A stretch of 64,000 nt of DNA from Burkholderia cenocepacia (GCF_900446215.1 NZ_UAQZ01000013.1:434001-498000), one strand, 5' to 3'. Shown: positions 17,199 to 26,400, numbered from the stretch's first letter. Notes: generated from the sequence alone by a model not told the origin. Made by a program: numbers and translations.

Positions 17199-17951
17199 AT
17201 GAGCAAGACCTACCGCATCGGCCAGATCGTGCCGAGTTCCAACACGACGATGGAAACGGAAATTCCCGCGATGCTGCGGCTGCGCGAAGCGATCCGCCCC
17301 GAGCGCTTTACGTATCACTCGAGCCGGATGCGGATGAAGAAGGTCGTCAAGGAAGAACTCGCGGCGATGGACGCCGAATCCGACCGCTGCGCGGTGGAAC
17401 TGAGCGATGCGCGCGTCGACGTGCTCGGCTACGCGTGCCTCGTCGCGATCATGGCGATGGGGCACGGCTACCACCGCGTGTCGCAGGCGCGCCTCACGAA
17501 GCACACGGCCGACAACGGCGCGCAGGCGCCGGTGCTGACGAGCGCGGGTGCGCTGGTCGACGCGCTGAAGGTGATCGGCGCGAAGCGCATCGTCGTCGTC
17601 GCGCCGTACATGCTGCCGCTCACCGAGCTGGTGGTCGACTACATCCGCAACGAAGGCTTCGACGTGCTCGCGTACCGCGCGCTGGAAATCCCCGACAACC
17701 TCGACGTCGGCCGCCACGATCCGGCGCGCCTGCCCGACATCGTGAAGACGCTGCCGTACCAGGACGCCGACGCGATCGTGCTGTCCGCGTGCGTGCAGAT
17801 GCCGTCGCTGCCCGCCGTCGCGAAGGTCGAGGCGATGACGGGCAAGCCGGTGATCACCGCGGCGATCGCGACCACCTACGCGATGCTGCGCGAACTCGAT
17901 CTCGAACCGGTCGTGCCCGGCGCCGGCGCGCTGCTGTCCGGCGCGTACTGA
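17199..17951 (+). CDS. nicE: Maleate cis-trans isomerase
   Basis: A 250-residue maleate isomerase that converts maleate, the product of NicF, to fumarate. The two essential cysteines of the Asp/Glu-racemase-like fold are Cys80 (LGYACLVAIMAMGHG) and Cys198 (LSACVQMPSLP). The N-terminal IGQIVPSSNTTMETEIPAM motif is typical. It is the first gene of the rightward operon nicE-nicD-nicX-nicF-nicB, 27 bp before nicD, and its promoter is shared with divergent nicC. Confidence 0.95.
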   Translation: MSKTYRIGQIVPSSNTTMETEIPAMLRLREAIRPERFTYHSSRMRMKKVVKEELAAMDAESDRCAVELSDARVDVLGYACLVAIMAMGHGYHRVSQARLTKHTADNGAQAPVLTSAGALVDALKVIGAKRIVVVAPYMLPLTELVVDYIRNEGFDVLAYRALEIPDNLDVGRHDPARLPDIVKTLPYQDADAIVLSACVQMPSLPAVAKVEAMTGKPVITAAIATTYAMLRELDLEPVVPGAGALLSGAY

Positions 17952-17978
17952 GCGCCGCCGCTACTTCGGAGCATCTTC

Positions 17979-18809
17979 ATGTCCTCGACTTTCCTGTACG
18001 GCGCGAACGTCCGCGCCAACGGCATCCGCCAGCACTATCTGCGCTACGGCGGCGCGACCGGCGCGCGCGCGTCGCGCCCGGCGATCGTGCTGATTCCCGG
18101 CATCACGAGCCCCGCGATCACGTGGGGCTTCGTCGGCGAAGTGTTCGGCGCGGCGTTCGACACCTACGTGCTCGACGTGCGCGGCCGCGGGCTGTCGGAC
18201 GCGTCGCCGTCGCTCGACTACAGTCTCGATGCGCAGGCGGACGACGTCGCGGCGCTCGTCGCCGCGCTCGATCTGCCGCGCACGAGCCTCGTCGGACATT
18301 CGATGGGCGCGCGGATCGCCGCGCGCGCGGCCCGGCGCGGCATCCGCGGGCTCGCCTCCGTCGTGCTGGTCGATCCGCCCGTCTCGGGCCCGAACCGCCG
18401 CGACTACCCGGGCAAGCTGCCGTGGTACATCGACTCGATGGCGCTCGCGCGTGCCGGCACGGACGCCGAGGGCATGCGCGCGTTCTGCCCGACCTGGACC
18501 GATGCCGAGCTGCAGTTGCGCGCCGAATGGCTGCACACCTGCGACGAACGCGCGGTGCGCACGTCGTACGAAGGCTTCCACACCGACGATTTCCACGCGG
18601 ATGCCGCGCAACTGGCCGTGCCGTCGCTGCTGATCACCGCCGAGCGCGGCGACGTGGTGCGCGACGACGACGTCGCCGAGCTGCAGCGCGCGACGCCGAC
18701 GATGCGGCACGTGCGCGTGCCCGACGCCGGCCACATGATCCCGTGGGACAACGCGGCGGGCTTCTACACGGCGTTCGGCGACTTCCTCGGCGCGCCGCTC
18801 GCGCCCTGA
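17979..18809 (+). CDS. nicD: N-formylmaleamate deformylase
   Basis: A 276-residue alpha/beta hydrolase. It removes formate from N-formylmaleamate, giving maleamate. The catalytic triad is visible: nucleophile Ser108 in VGHSMGAR, Asp132 in VLVDPPVSG and His251 in DAGHMIPWD. The N-terminal NGIRQHYLRYGG and DVRGRGLSD segments fit NicD. It is preceded by a GGAG site and lies between nicE and nicX. Confidence 0.94.
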   Translation: MSSTFLYGANVRANGIRQHYLRYGGATGARASRPAIVLIPGITSPAITWGFVGEVFGAAFDTYVLDVRGRGLSDASPSLDYSLDAQADDVAALVAALDLPRTSLVGHSMGARIAARAARRGIRGLASVVLVDPPVSGPNRRDYPGKLPWYIDSMALARAGTDAEGMRAFCPTWTDAELQLRAEWLHTCDERAVRTSYEGFHTDDFHADAAQLAVPSLLITAERGDVVRDDDVAELQRATPTMRHVRVPDAGHMIPWDNAAGFYTAFGDFLGAPLAP

Positions 18810-18854
18810 GCGCGGCGTCCGCCGCTTTCCTTCACGCCTTTACCGGAGCCGACG

Positions 18855-19895
18855 ATGCCAGTCAGCGATACCCAACTGATCGACGCGTGGAAGCAGGTCC
18901 TCACGCTGTCGCGCCTCGAGCCGGGCCAGACCGTCACGATCCTGACGAGCGCGGCCACCCATCCGCAGACGCTGTCGTGCGCGCTGATCGCGACGCAGTC
19001 GCTCGGCGCGATCGTCAACCGGCTCGACCTGCCGCCCGTCAACGGCGACAAGGCATTCAGCCGCGACCCGCTCGCCTACCTCGGCACGACGCCGCTGACC
19101 GGCAACCGCGCCGCGATCGCCGCGCTGCGCGAGAGCGACCTCGTGCTCGACCTGATGACGCTGCTGTTCTCGCCCGAGCAGCACGACATCCTGAAATCGG
19201 GCACGAAGATCCTGCTCGCGGTCGAGCCGCCCGAAGTGCTGGTGCGGATGGTGCCGACCCTGGCCGACCGCACGCGCGTGCTCGCCGCATCGAAGAAAAT
19301 CGCCGCCGCGCGCGCGATGCGCGTGAGCTCGGCGGCCGGCACCGCGCTCGTGTGCCCGCTCGGCGAGTTCCCGCCGACCGCCGAATACGGCTTCGTCGAC
19401 GCGCCGGGCCGCTGGGATCACTGGCCGAGCGGCTTCGCGCTGACCTATCCGAACGATCGCACCGCGCGCGGCACGATCGTGATCGACCGCGGCGACATCC
19501 TGCTGCCGCAGAAGCACTACGTGCGCGAGCCGATCGCGCTGACCGTCGAAGGCGGTTACGCGACGCGCATCGAAGGCGGCGTCGACGCCGACCTGCTGCG
19601 CGACTACATGGACACGTTCACCGACCCCGAAGGCTATGCGATCTCGCATATCGGCTGGGGGCTGCAGCCGCGCGCGCGCTGGTCGACGCTCGGGCTGTAC
19701 GACCGCGAGGCGACGATCGGGATGGACGCGCGCGCGTTCGAGGGCAACTTCCTGTTCTCGCTCGGCCCGAACAACGAAGGCGGCGGCAGCCGCACGACCA
19801 CCTGCCATATCGACATCCCGCTGCGCCGCTGCACGGTCGAACTCGACGGCGAGACCGTCGTGCGCGAAGGCCGCGTGACCGACCAACCCGCCTGA
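18855..19895 (+). CDS. nicX: 2,5-dihydroxypyridine 5,6-dioxygenase
   Basis: A 346-residue Fe(II) extradiol-type dioxygenase that opens 2,5-dihydroxypyridine to N-formylmaleamate. The metal ligands known for the Pseudomonas enzyme, His265, His318 and Asp320, fall at exactly these numbers here (ISHIGWG and TCHIDIPL). The family has a leucyl-aminopeptidase-like fold distinct from other extradiol dioxygenases. It lies 45 bp after nicD and 19 bp before nicF, inside the operon. Confidence 0.95.
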   Translation: MPVSDTQLIDAWKQVLTLSRLEPGQTVTILTSAATHPQTLSCALIATQSLGAIVNRLDLPPVNGDKAFSRDPLAYLGTTPLTGNRAAIAALRESDLVLDLMTLLFSPEQHDILKSGTKILLAVEPPEVLVRMVPTLADRTRVLAASKKIAAARAMRVSSAAGTALVCPLGEFPPTAEYGFVDAPGRWDHWPSGFALTYPNDRTARGTIVIDRGDILLPQKHYVREPIALTVEGGYATRIEGGVDADLLRDYMDTFTDPEGYAISHIGWGLQPRARWSTLGLYDREATIGMDARAFEGNFLFSLGPNNEGGGSRTTTCHIDIPLRRCTVELDGETVVREGRVTDQPA

Positions 19896-19914
19896 TACCG
19901 ACGAGCCCGACACC

Positions 19915-20568
19915 ATGAACGATCTTTCCCGTCACGCCGAAGCGAACGTGTATCGCCAGCAGGGTTTCGGCACGCCGCTGCCGCCGCACGGCAACCTCGG
20001 CCTGCTGATCGTCGACTTCGTGGTCGGCTTCGCCGATCCCGCGACCTTCGGCGGCGGCAACATCGCGCCGGCGATCGCGCGCACCACGCATGCGCTGGCG
20101 CTCGCGCGCGAACGCGGCTGGCCGGTCGCGCACAGCCGCATCGTGTATGCGGACGACGGCAGCGACGACAACGTGTTCTCGCTGAAGGTGCCCGGCATGG
20201 CGACGCTGACCGAGCATCATCCGAACAGCGCGATCGTGCCCGAACTCACGCCCGCGCCGGGCGAACTGGTCGTGCGCAAGACCGTGCCGTCCGCGTTCTT
20301 CGGCACGCAGCTCGCGCCGTGGCTCGCGCAGCGCGCGGTGCAGACGCTGCTCGTCGCGGGCGCCGTGACGAGCGGCTGCGTGCGCGCGAGCGTCGTCGAC
20401 GCGATGTCGCACGGGTTCCGCCCGCTCGTGCTCGCCGATTGCGTCGGCGATCGCGCGATCGCGCCGCACGACGCGAACCTGTTCGACATGCAGCAGAAAT
20501 ATGCGGCCGTGATGCCGCTCGACGATGCGATCGCGGCGATCGACGCCGTGCAGGCCCGCGCACGCTGA
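19915..20568 (+). CDS. nicF: Maleamate amidohydrolase
   Basis: A 217-residue isochorismatase-fold amidase hydrolysing maleamate to maleate and ammonia. The catalytic Asp-Lys-Cys triad is Asp34 (LLIVDFVVGF), Lys122 (VVRKTVPSAF) and Cys155 (GAVTSGCVRASV). It lies 19 bp after nicX, with a weak ribosome site. A strong hairpin follows its stop codon, before nicB. Confidence 0.95.
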   Translation: MNDLSRHAEANVYRQQGFGTPLPPHGNLGLLIVDFVVGFADPATFGGGNIAPAIARTTHALALARERGWPVAHSRIVYADDGSDDNVFSLKVPGMATLTEHHPNSAIVPELTPAPGELVVRKTVPSAFFGTQLAPWLAQRAVQTLLVAGAVTSGCVRASVVDAMSHGFRPLVLADCVGDRAIAPHDANLFDMQQKYAAVMPLDDAIAAIDAVQARAR

Positions 20569-20579
20569 GTCGCGACGCA

Positions 20580-20609
20580 TCGCGGGCGGCGCCGGTGTGC
20601 CGCCCGCGA
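20580..20609 (+). terminator. Hairpin between nicF and nicB
   Basis: TCGCGGGCGGC (20580-20590) and GCCGCCCGCGA (20599-20609) form a perfect 11-bp stem with an 8-base loop. TTGACGCTGCGCTTTTGG follows. It sits 12 bp after nicF and about 110 bp before nicB. It could lower or end transcription before nicB, or cap the nicEDXF message. Confidence 0.55.
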
Positions 20610-20719
20610 TTGACGCTGCGCTTTTGGCGACCTAGATTGACTTCACGCGCGCCGCCGCCCCGCACGCTGCCCGACGCCATCACCCGCCGGCCGCGCCGCC
20701 CTCGACAGGACCTCTCCCC

Positions 20720-23014
20720 GTGAACCGCTCCGAACTGCTCGCGCGCACCGGCTGCCTGACCGTGATCCGGCCGCCCGCGCCGCCCGTGAAGCCGGCGCCC
20801 GGCCAGCCGGGCAGCCTGTCGTCCTACGTGCCGGCGCTGCCCGAAGTCTTCGTCGCGATTCTCGACGACGGCCGCATCCTCGCATTCAACGGACACGTCG
20901 ATCTCGGCACCGGCATCCGCACGTCGCTCGCGCAGATCGTCGCCGAAGAACTCGACGTGCCGGCCGCGCGCGTGACGATGGTGCTCGGCGACACGGCCGC
21001 GACGCCGAACCAGGGCCCGACCATCGCGAGCGCGACGATCCAGATTGCCGCGACGCCGCTGCGCTGCGCGGCCGCGCAGGCCCGTCACGCGCTGCTCGCG
21101 CTCGCCGCCGAGCGGTTCGGCGTCGACACGGCGCGGCTGGACATCGACGACGGAACGATTTCCGCCGATGGACACACGATCACGTTCGCCGCGCTCGTCG
21201 CCGCGCGGCGGATCGCGCTGACGCTCGACCTGAACGCCCGCACGAAGGACCCGGCTCGATACCGGATCGTCGGCCGCGCGTCGCCGCGCGTCGACCTGCC
21301 CGCGAAGGCGACCGGCCAGCTCACGTTCGTGCACGACATGCGCGTGCCGGGCATGCTGCACGGCCGCGTCGTACGACCGCCGTACGCGGGCCACGACAGC
21401 GGCCCGTTCGTCGGCACGTCGCTGCTGGACGTCGATCGCCCGTCGGTGGCCGACGTGCCGGGGCTCGTGGCCGTCGTCGTGCTCGGCGATTTCGTCGGCG
21501 TGGTCGCCGAGCGCGAGGAGCAGGCGATCCGCGCCGCGCGCCAGTTGCGCGTGACGTGGCGGCCGCTGCCCGCGCTGCCGCCGCTCGACGAACCGGCTGC
21601 CGCGATCGCCGCCGCGCCGGCCAGACGGCGCGTGTTGCTCGACGAAGGCGACGTCGACGCCGCGCGATCGGAACCGGACACGCTCACGCTGTCGCGTACT
21701 TACGCGTGGCCGTTCCAGATGCACGGGTCGATCGGCCCGTCCTGTGCGCTCGCCGACTACCGCGCGCCCGGCGACGGGCGCATCACCGTGTGGTCCGGCA
21801 CGCAGAATCCCGTGTCGCTGCGCTACGACCTCGCGACGCTCGTCGCGCGCGACGAAGCCGATGTCGACATCGTGCGGATGGAAGCGGCCGGCTGCTACGG
21901 CCGCAACGGCGCGGACGACGTGTGCGGCGACGCGCTGCTGCTGTCGCGCGCGGTCGGCCGCCCGGTGCGTGTGCAACTGTCGCGCGCGGACGAACATCTG
22001 TGGGAACCGAAAGGCGCGGGCCAGTCGATGCGGGTGACGGGCACCGTCACGCGCGACGGCCGCCTGCTCGGCTATGACTTCACGACACGCTACCCGTCGA
22101 ACGACGCGCCGCTGCTCGCGGCGCTGCTGACCGGCGCGATCGCGCCCGAACCGCGCGTGTTCGAGATGGGCGACCGCACGGCCGTGTCGCCGTATGCGAG
22201 CCCGCATCGGCGCTTCGTCTGCGAGGATCTCGCGCCGCTCGTGCGCGCATCGTGGCTGCGCGGCGTATCGGCCTTGCCGAATTCGTTCGCGCACGATGCA
22301 TTCGTCGACGAATGCGCGGCGCTGATCGGCGTCGATCCGCTCGCGTTCCGGCTGCGCCATCTGCAGGATCTGCGCGCAACCGAACTGCTGCAGGCAGTGG
22401 CCGACCGCGCGGGCTGGACGCCGCGCGCGCCGCGCCCGACGAACGAACGCGAAGAACGCGACGCATCGCGGCTCGTGCATGGCCGCGGGATCGCGTATGC
22501 GCGCTACGTGCACAGCCGCTTCCCCGGTTTCGGCGCGGCATGGTCGGCGTGGATCGTCGACCTGAGCGTCGATCGCGTGTCGGGCGAGATTCGTATCGAG
22601 CGCGTGACGGTCGGTCAGGACACGGGCACGATGATCAACCCCGATGGCGTGCGCCACCAGATCCACGGCAACGTGATCCAGGTATTGAGTCGCACGCTGA
22701 AGGAACGCGTGCGGTTCGCGGACGGCAAGGTCGCGTCGCGCGAATGGGCGAGCTACCCGATCCTGACGTTCGCGGAAGTGCCGGACGTCGACGTCGTGCT
22801 GATGCCGCGGCAAGGCGAACCGCCGCTCGGTGCGGGCGAATCGGCATCGGTGCCGGGGCCGGCGGCGGTCGCGAACGCGCTGTTCGATGCCACCGGCGTA
22901 CGGTTCTACGCCCCGCCGTTCACGCCGGAAACGGTGCGCGCCGCGCTGCGCGAAGCGGGCCGGCTGATGAGCGCCGACGCGGCTCGCGCACCGGTCACCG
23001 CGGGCGCGACGTAG
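20720..23014 (+). CDS. nicB: Nicotinate dehydrogenase molybdopterin subunit (stand-alone, no cytochrome)
   Basis: A 764-residue molybdopterin-cytosine-dinucleotide enzyme of the xanthine-oxidase family. It contains GHVDLGTGIRTSLAQIVAEE near residue 60, MRVPGMLHGRVVRPPYAG, EAAGCYGRNGADDV, VRASWLRGVSALPN and the Mo-proximal GAGESASVPGPAAV with Glu707. These correspond to the first two thirds of Pseudomonas NicB; the protein stops where that one would continue into the cytochrome. It presumably works with NicA and with the cytochrome protein encoded at 12657-15071. The start is GTG with ACAGGACC upstream. The 151-bp gap and hairpin before it allow separate expression. Confidence 0.9.
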   Translation: MNRSELLARTGCLTVIRPPAPPVKPAPGQPGSLSSYVPALPEVFVAILDDGRILAFNGHVDLGTGIRTSLAQIVAEELDVPAARVTMVLGDTAATPNQGPTIASATIQIAATPLRCAAAQARHALLALAAERFGVDTARLDIDDGTISADGHTITFAALVAARRIALTLDLNARTKDPARYRIVGRASPRVDLPAKATGQLTFVHDMRVPGMLHGRVVRPPYAGHDSGPFVGTSLLDVDRPSVADVPGLVAVVVLGDFVGVVAEREEQAIRAARQLRVTWRPLPALPPLDEPAAAIAAAPARRRVLLDEGDVDAARSEPDTLTLSRTYAWPFQMHGSIGPSCALADYRAPGDGRITVWSGTQNPVSLRYDLATLVARDEADVDIVRMEAAGCYGRNGADDVCGDALLLSRAVGRPVRVQLSRADEHLWEPKGAGQSMRVTGTVTRDGRLLGYDFTTRYPSNDAPLLAALLTGAIAPEPRVFEMGDRTAVSPYASPHRRFVCEDLAPLVRASWLRGVSALPNSFAHDAFVDECAALIGVDPLAFRLRHLQDLRATELLQAVADRAGWTPRAPRPTNEREERDASRLVHGRGIAYARYVHSRFPGFGAAWSAWIVDLSVDRVSGEIRIERVTVGQDTGTMINPDGVRHQIHGNVIQVLSRTLKERVRFADGKVASREWASYPILTFAEVPDVDVVLMPRQGEPPLGAGESASVPGPAAVANALFDATGVRFYAPPFTPETVRAALREAGRLMSADAARAPVTAGAT

Positions 23015-23039
23015 GGCGGCCCGCGCCGCGCGTCACCCG

Positions 23040-23486
23040 TCACGCGTCGCCGTCTTCTTCCATCATCTTGCGCAGCAGGAACTGCAGCGCGACCCGCTCG
23101 CCGGGATTGAGCGCGCCATACGTGCGTTCCGTCACCTGCCGCGCGAACGGCACCGTGCGGTCGATCAGCGCGAGGCCGGCCGCGGTTGCGCGCACGATCA
23201 GCTTGCGGCCGTCGTTCGGGTCGGGCAACACCTCGATCAGCGCGCGTGTCTTGAGCCGCTCGACGACGCCGCGAATCGTCGCCTGGTCGATCGCGGTCGC
23301 CTTGACGATGTCGTTCAGCGAACACGCCTGCCGCTCCTTGACCGCGCACAGCGTCACGAACTGCGCGGCCGTGAGATCCGAATCGGGAATCGCTTCCTGG
23401 AAAATCGAAACGTGCCGCTGATACGCGCGGCGCAGCAGATGCCCGACCTGGTCGTGAAAATCGTACGAATCCTTGGAAGACGCCAT
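23040..23486 (-). CDS. nicR: MarR-family repressor of the nic genes
   Basis: A 148-residue MarR-type regulator with a central winged helix (SLNDIVKATAIDQATIRGVV, then the wing DPNDGRKLIV). NicR of Pseudomonas represses the nic genes until 6-hydroxynicotinate binds; position and family support the same role here. It is convergent with nicB (25 bp apart). A site resembling the nicC and nicT operators lies about 40 bp upstream of its start (23527-23542), so autoregulation is likely. The start at 23486 was chosen over an upstream in-frame ATG because it gives the usual family length. Confidence 0.9.
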   Translation of the reverse strand: MASSKDSYDFHDQVGHLLRRAYQRHVSIFQEAIPDSDLTAAQFVTLCAVKERQACSLNDIVKATAIDQATIRGVVERLKTRALIEVLPDPNDGRKLIVRATAAGLALIDRTVPFARQVTERTYGALNPGERVALQFLLRKMMEEDGDA

Positions 23487-24024
23487 GAGAGTGCCGGCCC
23501 ACGCCTGCATGCAAATGAAAGACAAGCAGTGTACACCCTCAAATCGGTGCGACCGGCGACCGGCCGGGCGCGTCATTGCGGTGCATCATGATTCGCGGCA
23601 TCGCGTGCAAGTCGCGCGTGACGACCGCCCGATCGCGGCGATGCGTCCGACCATCGCATCGGTGCGCCGGCCGGGTCGAGCACCATCGCAGCGCCTGCCG
23701 GACATGCGCTCGCGTGCTGCGGCAGATCTTCGTGCACACACTTCAATTTTGAGTGCATACGCACGAATTTCGTGCATGCCTCCCGCGATGAGCCGACCTT
23801 TTCAGCGCACGCTCCATATCGAGCAAAACCCCTTTTCAAACACGGCCTTTTCTCATGCAAACGCTTGCTTTCCGGCTGCCATATCCATGCCTGTGCGCTT
23901 CGGTATTTTCTAGTGTGTACGCTACGTATTTGACGTGATATACAGACTCCAGTGCGCAGCGGAACGTCCGCTCGCGTCGATCGAGCCACCCATTCATCCG
24001 TCACACTCGAACAGGGGCAGTCCC
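23487..24024. promoter_or_regulatory. nicR-nicT intergenic region with three putative NicR operators
   Basis: A 538-bp gap, AT-richer than its surroundings, with no convincing gene. Operator-like sites: 23527-23542 (minus-strand TTGAGGGTGTACACTG) next to nicR; 23749-23762 (TTGAGTGCATACGC); and 23909-23924 (TCTAGTGTGTACGCTA) upstream of nicT. A perfect palindrome GCACGAA-T-TTCGTGC (23761-23775) abuts the middle site. The first and last sites resemble those at the nicC-nicE promoter. Confidence 0.6.
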
Positions 24025-25332
24025 ATGTCTACCGCACACCCGAGCGCCGCCGTTTCCCCCGACGACGCGCTGCACGGCACTCTCTATCGCAAGGTCACGC
24101 TGCGCCTCATCACCCTCTTCTGCCTGTGTTACTTCGCGGCCTATCTCGACCGCATCAACATCGGGCTCGCGAAGCTCCAGATGCTCGATGCGCTGAAGTT
24201 CAGCGACACCGTGTACGGCCTCGGCGCCGGCCTGTTCTTCGCCGGCTACATCCTGTTCGAAGTCCCGAGCAATCTGGTGCTGCAGCGCGTCGGCGCGAAG
24301 CTGTGGATCGCGCGGATCATGATCACGTGGGGCCTGCTGTCGGGTGCGACGATGTTCGTGCACACGCCGATGCAGTTCTACATCGTGCGCTTCCTGCTCG
24401 GCGCCGCCGAAGCCGGCTTCCTGCCGGGCGTGCTGCTGTACCTGACGCAGTGGTATCCCGATGCGCGCCGCGCGCGGATCGTCGCGCTGTTCATGGTCGG
24501 CCTGCCGCTGTCGAGCATGATCGGCAGTCCGATCTCCGGCTGGATCATGCGGGCGTTCGACGGCGCGCACGGGCTCGGCGGCTGGCAGTGGCTGTTCCTG
24601 CTCGAGGCGCTGCCGTCGGTGCTGCTCGGCTTCGCGGTGCTGCGCTGGCTGCCCAACGGCATCGAATCCGCGCAATGGCTGAACGCCGACGAGAAGCGGG
24701 TGCTGCGCGCGAATCTCGACGCCGATCCGTCCGGCAACAAGAGCCACGCGCTCGGCAAGGCATTCTCCGATCCGAAGGTGTGGGCGCTCGGCCTGATCGA
24801 CCTGTGCGTGCTGCTCGGCCTGTATGCGGTGAGTTTCTGGCTGCCGACGATCCTGCGCGACACCGGCGTGAAGGACGCGTATCACATCGGCTGGCTGATG
24901 GTGATCCCGAACGCCGCCGCCGTGCTCGCCACGCTGTACTGCGGCGCGAGCTCCGACCGCGCGCGAGAGCGCCGCTGGCATATCGTCGTACCGTTCATGG
25001 TGTCGGCCGTCGCGCTGGCGATCGCGGCTTCGTCGTCGCACGGCACGCTCGGCACGGTGCTGCTGTTCTCGCTGATCAACGCCGGCGCGGCCGCCGCGAT
25101 GCCGGTCGTGTGGGCGCTGCCGTCGACGTTCCTGAAGGGCTCGGCCGCCGCCGGCGGCATCGCGTTCGCATGCTCGATCGCGAACCTCGGCGGCTTCGGC
25201 AGCACCTATTTCATCGGCTGGCTGCGCGATACGTTCCATTCGCAAAGCGCGGGCTTGTATGGTTTTGCCGCATGCATGCTGGTCGGCTGCGCACTCGCGC
25301 TCGCCTACCCGGCCCGGCTCGTGAACCGCTGA
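24025..25332 (+). CDS. nicT: MFS transporter, probable nicotinate importer (NicT-like)
   Basis: A 435-residue anion:cation-symporter-type MFS protein with 12 predicted membrane segments. Segment 1 is FAAYLDRINIGLAKLQM, then GLGAGLFFAGYILFEVPSNL and the RFLLGAAEAGFLPGVLLYLT signature. NicT in Pseudomonas imports nicotinate or 6-hydroxynicotinate. Here the gene is next to nicR, lies within the locus and has a nic-type operator about 100 bp upstream, so the same role is inferred. A possible short terminator (CCGCGC/GCGCGG at 25370-25386) follows. Confidence 0.87.
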   Translation: MSTAHPSAAVSPDDALHGTLYRKVTLRLITLFCLCYFAAYLDRINIGLAKLQMLDALKFSDTVYGLGAGLFFAGYILFEVPSNLVLQRVGAKLWIARIMITWGLLSGATMFVHTPMQFYIVRFLLGAAEAGFLPGVLLYLTQWYPDARRARIVALFMVGLPLSSMIGSPISGWIMRAFDGAHGLGGWQWLFLLEALPSVLLGFAVLRWLPNGIESAQWLNADEKRVLRANLDADPSGNKSHALGKAFSDPKVWALGLIDLCVLLGLYAVSFWLPTILRDTGVKDAYHIGWLMVIPNAAAVLATLYCGASSDRARERRWHIVVPFMVSAVALAIAASSSHGTLGTVLLFSLINAGAAAAMPVVWALPSTFLKGSAAAGGIAFACSIANLGGFGSTYFIGWLRDTFHSQSAGLYGFAACMLVGCALALAYPARLVNR

Positions 25333-25624
25333 CGCCTCGCGCCGCGCGCGCGACGCTCCCTTTTTACAACCGCGCCGCTCGCGCGGTCCGCCCGCACGCT
25401 CCCCACGTCCTCCCGCGCACGCCGCCATCCCGGCGCGTGCGCGCTGCCTGCCCCACGCCACCGTCGTTCGCCGGTTTTTGCGCCGCACAGGCACGTCGAT
25501 TGCGTCATCCCCGCGCCCGCCATCCGGCGGACAGCATCTTCCTTCCAACCGGCGCTGCGCTCCGCGCGGTTCTCTGCGCGGCGGTCCCGCATCGCAATGC
25601 AGGTTTCCTGAACGAGAGGACGAC

Positions 25625-26386
25625 ATGAAATCAATACGAACGATAGTGGCCCTGTGCTCGGTCATTTCCATGCTCACGGCATGCGGCGGCGGCGACGACG
25701 CCGGGACCGTACTCGGCATCTCGAAGCCGCAGGCGCGCTTCATCAACGCGGTGCCGGCCGGCCCGAACCTCGACTACTACCTGAATGCGAAGGTCGATCA
25801 GTCGGGTGTCGCCTACAAGGGCGTGACGCGCTATCACGACATCGATTCGGGCACGCAGACCGCGAGCTACGACGTGTCGGGCACGACCTCGACCGTCGCG
25901 TCTCAATCGTTCAGCGCGGCGAACGGTCACCATTACACGACGATCGCGCTGCCGAGCACGACGTCGCTGATCTCCGTCATCGACGACCCGTACGACAAGG
26001 GCCTGCTGTCGGACAAGGCGCGCGTGCGCAGCTTCAACGCATCGCCGAATGCGCAGAACGTCGACGTGTACGTCGTCGCGCCGGGCACCGACATCACGAC
26101 GGTCAGCCCGACGATGGCGGGCGCGGCCTACCAGAACGCCGTCCCGGCCACGACGCAGGATTCGGTCTACCTGAACGGCGGCACCTACCAGGTGGTCGTC
26201 ACGACGGCCGGCAGCAAGTCGCCGATCCTCAAGACCGCGCCGGTCAACATCGGCAACAACGCCGACTGGCTGCTGCTGACGATTCCGTCGGGCGGGGTCG
26301 GCGACGTGACGCCGAACGACATTCACGTGCTCGTCGCCCAGGGCAACGACGCCGATACGTCCGCGCAGGAACTCGGGCCGCAGTAA
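25625..26386 (+). CDS. DUF4397-type lipoprotein
   Basis: A 253-residue predicted lipoprotein with signal peptide and lipobox (VISMLTAC, Cys20) followed by a Gly/Asp linker. The mature part has two repeats of a beta-rich module starting with QARFINAVPAGPNLDYYL and ARVRSFNASPNAQNVDVYV, the pattern of DUF4397 domains. It is probably anchored to the outer membrane; function unknown. A GAGAGGACG site lies upstream of the ATG, and an 11-bp hairpin follows. Confidence 0.8.
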   Translation: MKSIRTIVALCSVISMLTACGGGDDAGTVLGISKPQARFINAVPAGPNLDYYLNAKVDQSGVAYKGVTRYHDIDSGTQTASYDVSGTTSTVASQSFSAANGHHYTTIALPSTTSLISVIDDPYDKGLLSDKARVRSFNASPNAQNVDVYVVAPGTDITTVSPTMAGAAYQNAVPATTQDSVYLNGGTYQVVVTTAGSKSPILKTAPVNIGNNADWLLLTIPSGGVGDVTPNDIHVLVAQGNDADTSAQELGPQ

Positions 26387-26400
26387 GGGCCGAAAACGAT

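Noticed and set aside
17132..19918. 928-codon plus-strand frame across nicE, nicD and nicX
   Set aside because: It crosses three well-supported genes in another frame and has the Arg-rich composition of a shadow.
20246..22813. 855-codon minus-strand frame opposite nicB
   Set aside because: Antisense shadow of a gene with complete molybdopterin motifs.
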